From Enterocloster clostridioformis (GTDB lineage: Bacteria > Bacillota > Clostridia > Lachnospirales > Lachnospiraceae): DNA of 64,000 bases. The translations under genes were made by a program, and so were the position numbers. Position 1 is the first letter of the stretch, and each line of letters starts with the position of its first letter. The notes below the pieces were generated by a model. That model had not been told where the DNA came from and searched no databases. It saw only the letters and a list, made by a program, of their open reading frames with translations. The DNA is taken from positions 930,001 to 994,000 of the forward strand of contig NZ_JAIWZC010000001.1 of NCBI RefSeq assembly GCF_020297485.1. The letters are read 5' to 3'. Below are positions 49,774 through 58,139 of the stretch, piece by piece.

Positions 49774-49929
49774 TCACCATCCTTTCTGCACTGCCGCTGC
49801 CGCTTTCACCTTAAAAGCCGCCTGCCCGAAAACCTGTTGACCGACTACGGACCCTATAGCGTGTCCGCCCGCTGCCATTCTTGACGCAGTGCGTATTTTG
49901 GGGGTTTGGCTTCCCATGTCAACGTCCAT
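49774..49929 (-). CDS. First gene of the leftward early operon
   Basis: 51 residues, ATG with RBS GAGGAA. The sequence MDVDMGSQTPKIRTASRMAA and then HAIGSVVGQQVFGQAAFKVK is small and mixed. It is next to the CI-controlled promoter, where other phages keep a Cro-like or antirepressor gene; no HTH is evident here. Function unknown. Confidence 0.6.
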   Translation of the reverse strand: MDVDMGSQTPKIRTASRMAAGGHAIGSVVGQQVFGQAAFKVKAAAAVQKGW

Positions 49930-49941
49930 TGATATTTCCTC

Positions 49942-50044
49942 AATGTAGTACGTTGTTTGTGATTACATTTTATAACGGTCTACGTTGTTTGTCAATACTT
50001 ATTTTGATATTTCTATTGACTTTTCCAACGTACTACGTTATCAT
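49942..50044. promoter_or_regulatory. Divergent CI-type promoters with three operators
   Basis: Three 13-bp sites with consensus AACGTA-s-TACGTT lie at 49942-49954, 49974-49986 and 50027-50039. The minus-strand promoter is TTGACA (49990-49995), 17 bp, TAAAAT; the plus-strand promoter is TTGACT (50016-50021), 17 bp, TATCAT. The second and third sites fill the spacers, so the repressor would block both its own gene and the lytic operon. Confidence 0.85.
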
Positions 50045-50075
50045 AAATATACATTGAGGAAGGCGAGGTGAGAAA

Positions 50076-50600
50076 ATGACTATCAATGAACGTATCAAAG
50101 ATTTCAGAAAAAGCATTGTGCAGATGAGTCAGCGGGAATTTGCCGACAAACTAGGCATGAAGCAAACCAGCGTCAGCACTTTTGAACGACCCGGCGGAAC
50201 TGTAACAGACCCTACCATTAAGGCGCTATGTCTTGCATTTAATTTGAGTGAAGACTGGGTGCGGTACGGCACGGAACCTATGTACATACAGCAGCCTACA
50301 TTCAGCCTTGACCAGTTTGTCCGGTACCACCAGGGCACTGATCTTGAAATTGAGATAATGAAGGCTTACTTTGAATTGGACCCGGACATCCGAAAAACTG
50401 TTCTGGACCACTTCAAGGCCAGGTTTTCCGCTGCTGCACAAGCGGAAACCGCTGCCAGTGAACCTTCCGTGGAAGACCTGGAAGCGGAATATAAAAAAAG
50501 TGTCTTGGGTTCTGCGCAGAAAACGGGCTTTACTGCTTCGAGTACCACAGAAGGCACCGCCGTGACAGGCGGGCAGACCAACAAAGTTTCTAACCAATAG
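50076..50600 (+). CDS. CI-like phage repressor
   Basis: 174 residues. The HTH is at about 5-70 (SQREFADKLGMKQTSVSTFE, then TIKALCLAFNLSEDWVRYGT). The C-terminal part has no LexA-type protease motif, so induction may not be RecA-mediated self-cleavage. It starts 32 bp after the -10 of the rightward promoter. It should maintain lysogeny by binding the three operators. Confidence 0.88.
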   Translation: MTINERIKDFRKSIVQMSQREFADKLGMKQTSVSTFERPGGTVTDPTIKALCLAFNLSEDWVRYGTEPMYIQQPTFSLDQFVRYHQGTDLEIEIMKAYFELDPDIRKTVLDHFKARFSAAAQAETAASEPSVEDLEAEYKKSVLGSAQKTGFTASSTTEGTAVTGGQTNKVSNQ

Positions 50601-50603
50601 CGC

Positions 50604-50635
50604 AAGCCTGGCAGGGGTGAACCTCTACCGGGCTT
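50604..50635 (+). other. Hairpin between the repressor and the lipoprotein gene
   Basis: AAGCCTGG...CCGGGCTT with a 16-base loop, followed by CTATC rather than a T-run. It may be an attenuator or RNA-stability element between the repressor and the lipoprotein gene. Confidence 0.5.
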
Positions 50636-50658
50636 CTATCAAAAGAAAGGACTTAATT

Positions 50659-51348
50659 ATGAAAAAGAGATTCTTGATTTTGTTGTTGTCCTCTGTATTG
50701 TTACTTAACGGCTGCGGTGGTGGTAGCTCCTCCGCCTCCCAGAAATCTGCTGATTTATCAACGCAGTATGAATATTATCAGAAGTCCGCTGAAAACATCC
50801 AAAAATATATGGAAGTCACATCAGACCAGGCAGATGAGATTTTCCTTGTGCTTACAGGCTGTGGGGTTTCTGATCTAATCAATATTATCTATAAAAATAA
50901 AGACGGTTCTTTCAGCACTTGGTCAAAGGGTGTTGAGTATACTGTATCGCTGGAAAATGGCGTTGTTTCATTCGTCTATATTGGGAAAGATCAGTTATAC
51001 CCGGAAAATGTTCCACATAATGACTTAATGGATTATGAATTGATTGTGAAAGACGTTATGAATGGTTCTGGCGATACCGTAATAGGTCAATGCGCCTATA
51101 TCAGTATTACTGCAAAACAACTGGAAGATATGACATCTGCCCACCTTCGCGAATTTGCTGAAAGCCGTGTGAATGGGGCAAATTATAACTGGGTTTCTAT
51201 TATGGCCACGGATGGCACAGGCATTTGCTTCCCTGGCTCCGATATTTCATCTGCTATTTATGGCAATCTAGGAAAAGATGGCTCACTTGTTGATACAATC
51301 GGCACTTGGGTTCGTGATAATGACGGGAATTATAATTACAGTGAATAA
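50659..51348 (+). CDS. Prophage lipoprotein, candidate superinfection-exclusion factor
   Basis: 229 residues from ATG with RBS AGAAAGGA. A typical lipoprotein signal ends at the lipobox LNGC (FLILLLSSVLLLNGCGGGSS). The mature part has a DYELIVKDVMNGSGDTVIGQ segment and no enzyme motif. It is expressed from the repressor unit in the lysogen. Surface lipoproteins at this position often block adsorption or DNA entry of related phages, but this is inference from position only. Confidence 0.7.
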   Translation: MKKRFLILLLSSVLLLNGCGGGSSSASQKSADLSTQYEYYQKSAENIQKYMEVTSDQADEIFLVLTGCGVSDLINIIYKNKDGSFSTWSKGVEYTVSLENGVVSFVYIGKDQLYPENVPHNDLMDYELIVKDVMNGSGDTVIGQCAYISITAKQLEDMTSAHLREFAESRVNGANYNWVSIMATDGTGICFPGSDISSAIYGNLGKDGSLVDTIGTWVRDNDGNYNYSE

Positions 51349-51352
51349 ATAA

Positions 51353-51403
51353 AATACCCATGGGTGCTGCGAACACTTACATGGTTTCGATCTACCAGAT
51401 ACA
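51353..51403 (+). repeat. Conserved hairpin element, copy 1
   Basis: Stem CCATG...CATGG around the loop GGTGCTGCGAACACT, followed by GATCTACCAGATACA. The same loop and tail occur in copy 2 (52170-52233) while the stem bases differ and still pair, a sign of an RNA structure. It lies after the lipoprotein gene and before the next small gene. Confidence 0.6.
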
Positions 51404-51418
51404 GAAAGGGATTGTTTT

Positions 51419-51799
51419 ATGATAATAAAGATCACAATAAAAGATAATGATTTTGAACCGCTGCTGGCAGGTTTCTGCCAGAACCTTTCCCACGGCTACC
51501 CGGTGCCTATGCCCACGGCAGACGTAGGGAATGACGCTATCTTTGAATATATTAAAGCAGATAAGCGTTGGAATGAACTATACCACATGACTGATCAGCC
51601 GGACCAGGCAGAAAAAGAGTGGTTTTGTCAGTCCATCACCCAGGCGTGGCAGTGTCACGTTAAGAACCACCAGGATGCCGATTATTTGACCAAATCCTTT
51701 GAATGTGCTTTCGTTGACAGCATAACCGGGGAATGGGAAAACGGGGAAACCTTCTATTTCTTCCCCTGGGCATACGGCAAAAAATATATTTGCCTGTAA
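51419..51799 (+). CDS. Unknown lysogeny-region protein
   Basis: 126 residues, aromatic-rich and acidic (HGYPVPMPTADVGNDAIFEY; FYFFPWAYGKKYICL at the end). It lies between the two copies of the hairpin element, with the next gene 11 bp downstream. Function unknown; one of these two genes might act as recombination directionality factor. Confidence 0.65.
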   Translation: MIIKITIKDNDFEPLLAGFCQNLSHGYPVPMPTADVGNDAIFEYIKADKRWNELYHMTDQPDQAEKEWFCQSITQAWQCHVKNHQDADYLTKSFECAFVDSITGEWENGETFYFFPWAYGKKYICL

Positions 51800-51810
51800 G
51801 GGGGTGCCAT

Positions 51811-52164
51811 ATGGATGATTTACGTTATAGCTGGAAGGCCTGGAACCCAGAAAATGAATACCAGAAAACCCCTGCTGGGAATTATATCTGCTCTGCCGTC
51901 TTTAGTGCTGATATAGGAAATTATATCCGTCTTTCATTATATCAGACGGACAGCGGGCGCAAGTACGGTCTTTTTCTCTCTGTTCGGGTGTGGAAGGAAG
52001 ACGGCTGCAAAGAAAATAAATTGTGCCATGCCCAGCGGGTGGCGTCATTCAGTGCAAAACTTCCACCTGCCTCCGCCCTGGCGCTGGCAGAAGAATGGTT
52101 CGCTGCCTGGCTGCGTGACCAGATCAGTTTTTCCAGGCTGGAACTTGCGGAACTGCTGAAATAA
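51811..52164 (+). CDS. Unknown lysogeny-region protein upstream of the integrase
   Basis: 117 residues from an ATG following GGGGGTG (an earlier in-frame start is not needed). It reads LRYSWKAWNPENEYQKTPAG and DIGNYIRLSLYQTDSGRKYG, and ends with a helix (AEEWFAAWLRDQISFSRLEL). It lies before the integrase in the same direction. A directionality factor is a guess from position only. Confidence 0.62.
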   Translation: MDDLRYSWKAWNPENEYQKTPAGNYICSAVFSADIGNYIRLSLYQTDSGRKYGLFLSVRVWKEDGCKENKLCHAQRVASFSAKLPPASALALAEEWFAAWLRDQISFSRLELAELLK

Positions 52165-52169
52165 ATAGA

Positions 52170-52233
52170 AATACCCGTGGGGCGCTGCGAACACTCCACG
52201 GGCGGTGCATAAGTATATGATCTACCAGATACA
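52170..52233 (+). repeat. Conserved hairpin element, copy 2
   Basis: Stem CCCGTGG...CCACGGG, loop GGCGCTGCGAACACT, then GATCTACCAGATACA. The loop and tail match copy 1; the stem differs by compensating changes. It lies between the second small gene and the integrase. Confidence 0.62.
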
Positions 52234-52298
52234 ACATACCGCTGCGGCTTTATTATAGCACACGCAAGCGGGAAATTGAAGGCAATTAAGGTGATGGA

Positions 52299-53672
52299 AT
52301 GAAGAAAAAAGACATTGCCACCGCTCTGCGTGTGGCTCTATATATCCGGGTTTCCGGGGAAGAACAGAAAATAAAGGGCCTATCGCTTGAAGCCCAGCAG
52401 GAACGCCTGGAAGCCTATGCACGGGAACAGGGTTGGGTCATCGTGGGCGTGTTCGTTGACGCCGCAAAGACAGCCAGGAAGAAGCTGCACAAACGGACGG
52501 GATTTCACCGTATGTTAGACCTTGTACGGCGGAATGAAGTTGATATGCTGCTTTTCACACGTCTGGACCGTTGGTTCCGCTCTGTGCCCGATTATTACAA
52601 AGTCATGGAAGTGCTGGAAGCCCATAACTGCGGTTGGAAAACCATTGATGACGGGGAAGGATATGACACAACCACCGCCAGCGGGCGGCTGTATATCAAC
52701 CTAAAACTTTCTATTGCCCAGAATGAAGCTGATCTGGACAGCGAAAGAATAGCGGTTGTCTTTGATAGTAAAATAAATCATGGCACCGTTGTTTCCGGCT
52801 CCTGCCCCTTCTGGCTCCGGGTGAATGATCAGAAGCGTTTTGAGATTATCCCGGAAAAGGCAGCCATATTGCAGGACGCTTTCAACCACTATGAAGCCAC
52901 CGTGTCCCAACGTGGCACCGTTAAATATATCCGGGAAACTTACGGTTTGAACTGGTGTGACGCCACTTTCCGGCGTATGCTCCGGGACAAGCTGGCTATA
53001 GGTGTATATGATAAAAACGGCAGGGTTAATGAGAATTTTTGTGAACCAGCCATAGACCGGGCGCAGTTTGAGCGGGTCCAGAAGCTGCTGGCCAATAACG
53101 CCAAAAGTTCACCATCTGGCCGTGTCTATATTTTTACGTCAATTCTTGTCTGTGACGAGTGCCGCCACAATCTGGCCGGAATACGGACTGGCGGTAATTA
53201 TTATTACAGGTGCAACCAACATTTTCAGCGGGGGCGCTGCCCTCATAAAAAGGAAATACGGGAAGAAGTTGTGGAAAAATGGCTTTTTGAAAACCTGGGG
53301 GAAGAATTGAAGAAATATCGGCTTGACTGGGAAATTAAGGAAGAAAAGCGGCGGAAGGCGGCGGCCAGCATTGACCGGGCGGCAGTCCGGCGCAAACTCA
53401 CCAGGCTAAAGGAACTGTATGTGAATGAATTGATTGACCTTGAAGAATACAGGCAGGACTATGACCAGTTAAACGCCCTTCTGGAAGAAAAGCCGGAACC
53501 TGCTGCTGATCAGCGGCCAGACTTTGAGAAAATAGAACGTCTGCTGTCCCAGGACTTCCAGACTATATATGACAGCCTGGGACGTGAAGAAAAACGGACC
53601 TTGTGGCGCTCTGTCATCTCTGAAATACGCATAAACAATGACCAGCAGATCACTGGCATTTCTTTTTTATAG
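52299..53672 (+). CDS. int: Large serine integrase
   Basis: 457 residues. The N-terminal resolvase domain holds the catalytic serine at position 19 ([10 protein letters not shown]) and the [14 protein letters not shown] region. The recombinase domain (about 170-275) is followed by a zinc ribbon ([10 protein letters not shown] ... [16 protein letters not shown]) and a coiled-coil end. Serine integrases recombine attP and attB with a 2-bp core, fitting the GT core and palindromic arms here. The stop lies 28 bp from the right junction. Confidence 0.96.
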   Translation: MKKKDIATALRVALYIRVSGEEQKIKGLSLEAQQERLEAYAREQGWVIVGVFVDAAKTARKKLHKRTGFHRMLDLVRRNEVDMLLFTRLDRWFRSVPDYYKVMEVLEAHNCGWKTIDDGEGYDTTTASGRLYINLKLSIAQNEADLDSERIAVVFDSKINHGTVVSGSCPFWLRVNDQKRFEIIPEKAAILQDAFNHYEATVSQRGTVKYIRETYGLNWCDATFRRMLRDKLAIGVYDKNGRVNENFCEPAIDRAQFERVQKLLANNAKSSPSGRVYIFTSILVCDECRHNLAGIRTGGNYYYRCNQHFQRGRCPHKKEIREEVVEKWLFENLGEELKKYRLDWEIKEEKRRKAAASIDRAAVRRKLTRLKELYVNELIDLEEYRQDYDQLNALLEEKPEPAADQRPDFEKIERLLSQDFQTIYDSLGREEKRTLWRSVISEIRINNDQQITGISFL

Positions 53673-53675
53673 CCA

Positions 53676-53715
53676 TTTTTATACTAACTACACAGCACCT
53701 GTGGGCTCGTCAGCC
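53676..53715. other. Right prophage attachment junction
   Basis: Phage sequence TATACTAACTACACAGCACC ends at GT (53701-53702), and host ATPase sequence (gggctcgtcagcc) follows. The phage arm is the near mirror of that at the left junction, so the phage site is symmetrical around GT. The host side encodes ADEPT on the minus strand. Confidence 0.88.
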
Positions 53716-54206
53716 AGTACGATAGCCGGTTTAGTAATCAGGGCGCGGGCGATTGCCACACGCTGCTGCTGGCCGCCGGAGAGATTGTTCGGCATATTTT
53801 TGAGTTTATCTTCCAGCCCCAGCAGGTAAACAATCTCCTCCAAAAAGTGCTCATCTGCCATGTCCCCGTCCAGTTCCACTGGCAGGACAATATTCTCATA
53901 CACATTCAGAATGGGAACAAGGTTATAGTTCTGGAAGATAAAACCGATGTTGCGGCGTCGGAAAATCGTAAGTTCTTCATCATTTTTCTTTGCCAGTTCT
54001 TCACCCCGGACGATCACGCTTCCACTGGTAGGAGTGTCCAGCCCGCCCATCATGTGAAGCAGGGTGGATTTTCCGCTGCCGGAAGTTCCGACAATGGCCA
54101 CAAACTCGCCCTCATCCACGGAGAAGTTCACGCCGTCAAGGGCTCGGGTGATGTTCGTCTTTGTGCCGTAATACTTTTTCAGGTCAATCGTTTGTAAAAC
54201 GCTCAT
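53688..54206 (-). pseudogene. 5' part of the ABC ATPase gene, truncated by the prophage
   Basis: 172 codons from an ATG with RBS AAAGGAG. It includes Walker A (GTSGSGKST), the Q-loop region (IFQNYNLVPILNVYENIVLP), signature ([11 protein letters not shown]) and Walker B (IVLADEPTG), but after DEPTG phage sequence supplies Ala-Val-stop. The D-loop and H-loop sit 49 kb away at 4218-4379. Without them the protein should not hydrolyse ATP productively. The intact protein belongs to the BceA/MacB group paired with two-FtsX permeases. Confidence 0.93.
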
Positions 54207-54262
54207 ATTCAAAAAACTCCTTTCAAGGCTTCCTGCCTGTTGATAAGGACATTGTAAAACCC

Positions 54263-54289
54263 AAATGTCCGCGAAATGTTACAACGGAC
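54263..54289 (-). promoter_or_regulatory. Response-regulator operator before the ABC ATPase
   Basis: 27 bp, 26 identical to 56101-56127. On the minus strand it reads TGTAACATTTCGCGGACATT, two ACATTT units 11 bp apart, the spacing of OmpR-family dimers. A -10-like TACAAT follows. It implies that the adjacent response regulator controls the ABC genes. Confidence 0.8.
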
Positions 54290-54319
54290 AAACTTTTTCA
54301 AAAATTTACGGCGGGCAGC

Positions 54320-55372
54320 TTATAAGGCCATCCGCCGCTTTCTATCTTGGGGAAGCATAATGGAAAATACCGACCCCCGCCCCGGCTCCGAAACCACTTT
54401 GATGTAGCCGCCCTGCCGTGTCACAATCTCACGGGCCAGATACAGACCAATCCCCACGCCCTGTTGTTCGTGTACCTCTTCCTCCCGGTAAAGGCGCCGG
54501 AAGATGGCAGCCTGATTACTTTCGGAAATGCCCTTGCCGGTGTCGGCTACTTTGATCTCCACATACATTTCCCATTGAATCACGGACACAGAGATTTTTC
54601 CGCCTGCCGGGGTGTACTTCACCGCATTGTCCAACAGATTAAACAATGCTTCGGCTGTCCATTTGCTGTCATGGGAAAGGGTCAAATCTTCCGGGCAGTC
54701 CACCGACACGGTGATTTCTTTTTTCTCCGCCCCGTAGACAATGCCGCTCATGGCCTGTGCCACGGTGTCAAAGAGGCGGCCCGGTTTCTTCTCCAACTGG
54801 ATAACGCCCGTTTCCAGCCGGGAGGTTTTCACAAGCGCCTGAAAGAGAAAGTCCAGCTTATCCGTCTGGGCGCGGATTCCCCGGATAAAGTCGGTGCGCT
54901 CCGCTTCGGTCACGGGCTTTGCAAGCAGGGTGTCCGTTGCCATTTTCAAATTGCTCACCGGCGTTTTCACCTGATGGGATATATCTGATACAAGGGTCTG
55001 TAACTCCTGCCGTTCTTCGTCCACCCTGCGGCGGTTCTCCTGCATGATCTGATAAAGCCGGGTCAGCCGGTGGCCGATTCTGGCAAGCTGGGTTTCACTA
55101 TCCTCCGGGCGCTTTGGCGCTTCATTCCCGGCGATCATGTGGTCAAGGGTCTGACACAGATCAGATGTAAAGAGGGAAAGCCGCTTCCCAAATGCCTGTG
55201 TCAGCACAAAGAGCCAGATAAGGGCGCAGAGAAGCAGCCCCCCGCCTGCAAACAGCGCCGCCACATGCTTTGTCACAAGAAATAAAAGTACAGTGATGGC
55301 GGTCATGGAGAGGGTCAGCCCGATTGCCACCCATCGGAACAGCCGCCTTACCGAGAGGGTTTTAAGCTTCAT
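54320..55372 (-). CDS. Sensor histidine kinase of the ABC-linked two-component system
   Basis: 350 residues from an ATG overlapping the regulator stop (ATGA). Two membrane segments near 15-60, then the H-box with the phosphorylated His at 133 (VSDISHQVKTPVSNLK), N-box (FNLLDNAVKYTPAGG), and G-boxes (VADTGKGI; GVGIGLYLAREIV). The short extracytoplasmic loop suggests that it senses through its partner transporter, as in BceS-type systems. Here the transporter's ATPase is broken by the phage. Confidence 0.93.
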   Translation of the reverse strand: MKLKTLSVRRLFRWVAIGLTLSMTAITVLLFLVTKHVAALFAGGGLLLCALIWLFVLTQAFGKRLSLFTSDLCQTLDHMIAGNEAPKRPEDSETQLARIGHRLTRLYQIMQENRRRVDEERQELQTLVSDISHQVKTPVSNLKMATDTLLAKPVTEAERTDFIRGIRAQTDKLDFLFQALVKTSRLETGVIQLEKKPGRLFDTVAQAMSGIVYGAEKKEITVSVDCPEDLTLSHDSKWTAEALFNLLDNAVKYTPAGGKISVSVIQWEMYVEIKVADTGKGISESNQAAIFRRLYREEEVHEQQGVGIGLYLAREIVTRQGGYIKVVSEPGRGSVFSIMLPQDRKRRMAL

Positions 55373-56061
55373 TTTGCCTCGCCTCCCGTCCATTGATAGC
55401 CCATGCCGTAAACAGTCTTGATGTAGGGCGCGCCGCCATCGGATTCAATCTTGCCGCGAATCCGGCTGATGGAGGTTGTCAGGGTATGCTCGTCCACAAA
55501 TTTCTCGTCTATATCCCACAGCTTTTCCAAAAGCTGTCCGCGGGTCAAGACCTGCTTCGGGTGTTTGCAAAACAGGTTCAGTGTTTTATATTCCATCGGG
55601 GTAAGCAACAGGGGCTTGCCGTTGAGGGAAGCGGCCTGCTCGGAGAAGTCCAGAAACAGCCGCCCATCATCGTAAATGTCCTTTGCGGGCTTGTGGTGTT
55701 CCAGCATGGCGAACATGGCTTTGATTTTTCGCTGCAAGGCCCCGATTACAAAGGGCTTTGTAATATAATCCACCGCGCCCACCTCATAGCCCCGTATCTG
55801 GTCTCTCTCCTGATCGTTGGCGGTTAAGAAAATGACTATGGTGTCCGGGTGCTGGGGCTTTACCAGATTACACAATTCAAACCCGTTCCCGTCCGGCAGG
55901 TTGATGTCCAGCAGCACCATGTCAAATTCCCGCTGGCGGAGGGCTTCGACGGCGGTTCTGGCATTTAAGGCGGCGGTCACAAAGTAGCCATCTGCGGTCA
56001 GATTATACGCCAACATCTTATTCAAAAAACTGTCGTCCTCGACAATTAAAATCTGCTTCAT
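55369..56061 (-). CDS. OmpR-family response regulator
   Basis: 230 residues from the ATG with RBS GGAAG. The receiver domain has the phosphoacceptor Asp in LLDINLPDGNGFEL, and the C-terminal winged helix contains LLTPMEYKTLNLFCKHPKQV and VYGMGYQW. It should bind the ACATTT direct repeats before its own gene and before the ABC ATPase. Confidence 0.94.
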   Translation of the reverse strand: MKQILIVEDDSFLNKMLAYNLTADGYFVTAALNARTAVEALRQREFDMVLLDINLPDGNGFELCNLVKPQHPDTIVIFLTANDQERDQIRGYEVGAVDYITKPFVIGALQRKIKAMFAMLEHHKPAKDIYDDGRLFLDFSEQAASLNGKPLLLTPMEYKTLNLFCKHPKQVLTRGQLLEKLWDIDEKFVDEHTLTTSISRIRGKIESDGGAPYIKTVYGMGYQWTGGEAK

Positions 56062-56100
56062 CTTGTCACTTCCTTTGCTTTTTGCAGATAGTATAACAGG

Positions 56101-56127
56101 CAAATGTCCGCGAAATGTTACAGCGGA
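56101..56127 (-). promoter_or_regulatory. Response-regulator operator before its own gene
   Basis: Same 27-bp element as at 54263-54289, with one difference. A TATACT -10 follows on the minus strand. It indicates autoregulation of the two-component system. Confidence 0.8.
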
Positions 56128-56241
56128 TGGATTTTCTCAAAAAATGCCTTTCACTTATTATAGGACAGCCCCTGGGACAGGACAAGGCAGAAAATGTGAA
56201 TTATAAACTATACGTCAATACATATTAAGTAAATCCATAAT

Positions 56242-56690
56242 TCAACTATACGATGTATGCGGAAACAGGATGGACACTATACTTAACAAGACGTTTCCAG
56301 TGGGGGCACTGCTTCCATCCTGATAACCGATTAAGGTAAGTCCCGATGTATGTAAGAAATCAGATTGATACCAGCCATCTGAAAAAGCATCTGTACCATA
56401 CCACCCAGAGAAAATCCGGGAAATGACAACCAACTTTCCTATCAGCATCTTCCGAAAGGAAATAGGGATTGTCAGAATGTTTTTCAGAGTGTGGTCCGTC
56501 CGTTCCCGATCAATCATATATCCAGCAATCAGAACGATTGTTGCAGGATAGATTAAAACCAGATTGTTCCAGATGACGTTTGCAGAAAAATTAAGAAGCG
56601 TATGGGTTGCCCCATCTGAAGCTGTTGCCATAAATCGGGAAAGAAGCACGATGGTAGGCATTATCGCTACGCGCTTATTAAAATAATTCA
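56242..56690 (-). pseudogene. Decayed ABC-2 type permease fragment
   Basis: From an internal Met near 56690 the frame gives VIWNNLVLIYPATIVLIAGY and MIDRERTDHTLKNILTIPIS, then FRKMLIGKL, the start of a lantibiotic-immunity type ABC-2 permease. After about residue 95 the frame becomes non-family sequence and ends, with further hydrophobic sequence in another frame. A full permease would be about 240 residues. I read it as a truncated, frameshifted remnant. Confidence 0.6.
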
Positions 56691-56980
56691 TCTCCACTTT
56701 TAAAATCAAATCCAGGGTGAAGGTCAAATTTTACTGCACCAACGTTTGCCATTCCTTTTACAGCTTTACTAATACGCGCAATACCTTCATTTCCAAACCC
56801 TGCACATAGTTCTATTGCTTTTACTCCATGTTCTGATAGTTCCCGCGCAACAGTTTCGGCTTCAGAATAGTTTTTAACCCCAACAACTGTCAAGTTGACT
56901 GTTGGCGTATTTATAACTGTTCTATGTTTCTTGTAGTCTACTTCTGGTGCGACAAAAATAAATGCTGCGTTTACTTTCAT
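56678..56980 (-). CDS. DUF6506-family protein
   Basis: 100 residues (KVNAAFIFVAPEVDYKKHRT; IELCAGFGNEGIARISKAVK), RBS AGGAGG. It is a compact alpha/beta protein of unknown function seen in many Firmicutes. The coding end overlaps the decayed permease fragment by about 13 bp. Confidence 0.75.
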   Translation of the reverse strand: MKVNAAFIFVAPEVDYKKHRTVINTPTVNLTVVGVKNYSEAETVARELSEHGVKAIELCAGFGNEGIARISKAVKGMANVGAVKFDLHPGFDFKSGDELF

Positions 56981-57078
56981 TCTAAACCTCCTGTGAAATT
57001 GTTTTAAGTATAGTTTCTTGAATAATATCAGTGATTTATTATTCGCTTATTATTACACCTCCTGCTTTAATGGTACAA

Positions 57079-57112
57079 AACAACCTGTTACAAACAAAGT
57101 AACAGGCTGTTT
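57079..57112 (-). terminator. Terminator of the RpiR-type regulator gene
   Basis: On the minus strand AACAGCCTGTTAC, 7-base loop, GTAACAGGTTGTT, then TTGT. It lies 3 bp after the regulator stop. Confidence 0.8.
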
Positions 57113-57114
57113 CT

Positions 57115-57828
57115 TTATATTCTTCTCGCAAGACATTCTAAAATAAATAGGGTTGGAACCTGTGTGGTTGCATTATAATCTCCATTCACACGTTGTTCCT
57201 TTATATTATATGAAAAACTCCAATCAGATATTTGGGCTAAAGTGCTGTTTGGTGCATTGGTAATACATAAAACCATACATTTTTTTTGCTGAAATTGCCG
57301 AACCATATCAACTACACCTTTGGTTTCCCCGCTTTCTGATAATGCAATAATCACTGCATTTTTATAAGAATATGTTTCAATTGGATAAAAGGTATCTTCC
57401 AATCCAACAGAAAACTTCCCCATATTGGAAAAAAGCCGCGCCCCGTATTTTGCCAAAGTGCCTGATGAGCCGTTTCCAATAAAAATCAGATAATCAGAAT
57501 TTTTTATTATTTCTATAGCCGACGAAAGTTTCCTCTCAAATGCACTTGAATTTGTCCTTTGGAAGAAAAGATTAAGCTCCTGCAAATCTTCTAAAGGCGG
57601 TTGTGTTTTAAGGAGATGTATTTCATCATTTATAGCTTTCTTAAATTCGGAATATCCTTCAAAACCATTTTTATTACAAAAACGCAATAATGTTGAAGTT
57701 GAAATGTGTATATCACTTGCTAATTCTCGAATTGTCATATACGGAATTTTTTCGATATTAGAAATGATAAATTTATAAATCAAAATTTCTGTTTCGTTAA
57801 ATTTTTGAATTTCTTCATACGAGAACAT
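57115..57828 (-). CDS. MurR/RpiR-family transcriptional regulator
   Basis: 237 residues. The N-terminal HTH_6 domain (MTIRELASDIHISTSTLLRF) is followed by a SIS sugar-phosphate domain (FIGNGSSGTLAKYGARLFSN; SESGETKGVVDMVRQFQQKK). Such regulators sense phosphosugars. The target operon is not in view. Confidence 0.92.
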   Translation of the reverse strand: MFSYEEIQKFNETEILIYKFIISNIEKIPYMTIRELASDIHISTSTLLRFCNKNGFEGYSEFKKAINDEIHLLKTQPPLEDLQELNLFFQRTNSSAFERKLSSAIEIIKNSDYLIFIGNGSSGTLAKYGARLFSNMGKFSVGLEDTFYPIETYSYKNAVIIALSESGETKGVVDMVRQFQQKKCMVLCITNAPNSTLAQISDWSFSYNIKEQRVNGDYNATTQVPTLFILECLARRI

Positions 57829-58139
57829 TCTACCGCCTCCCTATCACAAAATTATTATAGCTTAACTAAAACAATTCTACAATTACAGATAGCTCATATT
57901 TTTGCTGTACTGGCAATTTTAATTGAACAAAATCGCTGCGCGATGGCCTGTCGAGGCTGTGGCGCAGTATTTTCCGTTAAAAAAGCAGTGGCGGGCAAGT
58001 CCTAAAAGTAGAGCTGATACCTGCTTACTGCTTTGATTTCATGGAGGATTTAGGTTGAAAGAAAAAATCAAAAAAAATCGTAACTTAACAAGAGCACCAG
58101 TAAACTGCCGCCCCAAAGGATCCTATGGAATAAAGGGTA
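57829..58139. other. Intergenic stretch upstream of the RpiR gene, possible decayed DNA
   Basis: 311 bp. The part near 57840-57900 is AT-rich and holds the RpiR promoter area. At about 57910-58000 a short plus frame (QNRCAMACRGCGAVFSVKKA) ends in a stop; it resembles the tail of an older element. A frame near 58055-58140 runs into the IS110 end. No gene can be supported. Confidence 0.5.

Larger units (their letters stand above)
4380..53702. mobile_element. Complete temperate myovirus prophage, about 49.3 kb
   Basis: The element is bounded by two junctions that share a GT core and splits a host ABC ATPase gene. It holds a full set of modules: serine integrase, CI-like repressor with operators, early accessory genes, HUH Rep, methyltransferases, ParAB, late regulator, terminase, portal, protease, capsid, contractile tail, baseplate, tail fibre with a DGR, endolysin and holin. 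The head genes are lambda-like (GpA terminase, lambda-type portal, S14 protease, gpD, gpE), while tail and baseplate are P2-like (sheath, tube, gpD, V, U, W, J, I). The visible structural genes are intact, so the phage may be inducible. Only the two methyltransferase genes are out of frame. Confidence 0.95.

Noticed and set aside
52222..52422. Minus-strand ORF over the integrase start
   Set aside because: Shadow of the integrase 5' end without an RBS.
4380..53702. tRNA genes or a tRNA attachment site
   Set aside because: I saw no tRNA-like sequence, and the junctions lie in a protein gene with a 2-bp core.
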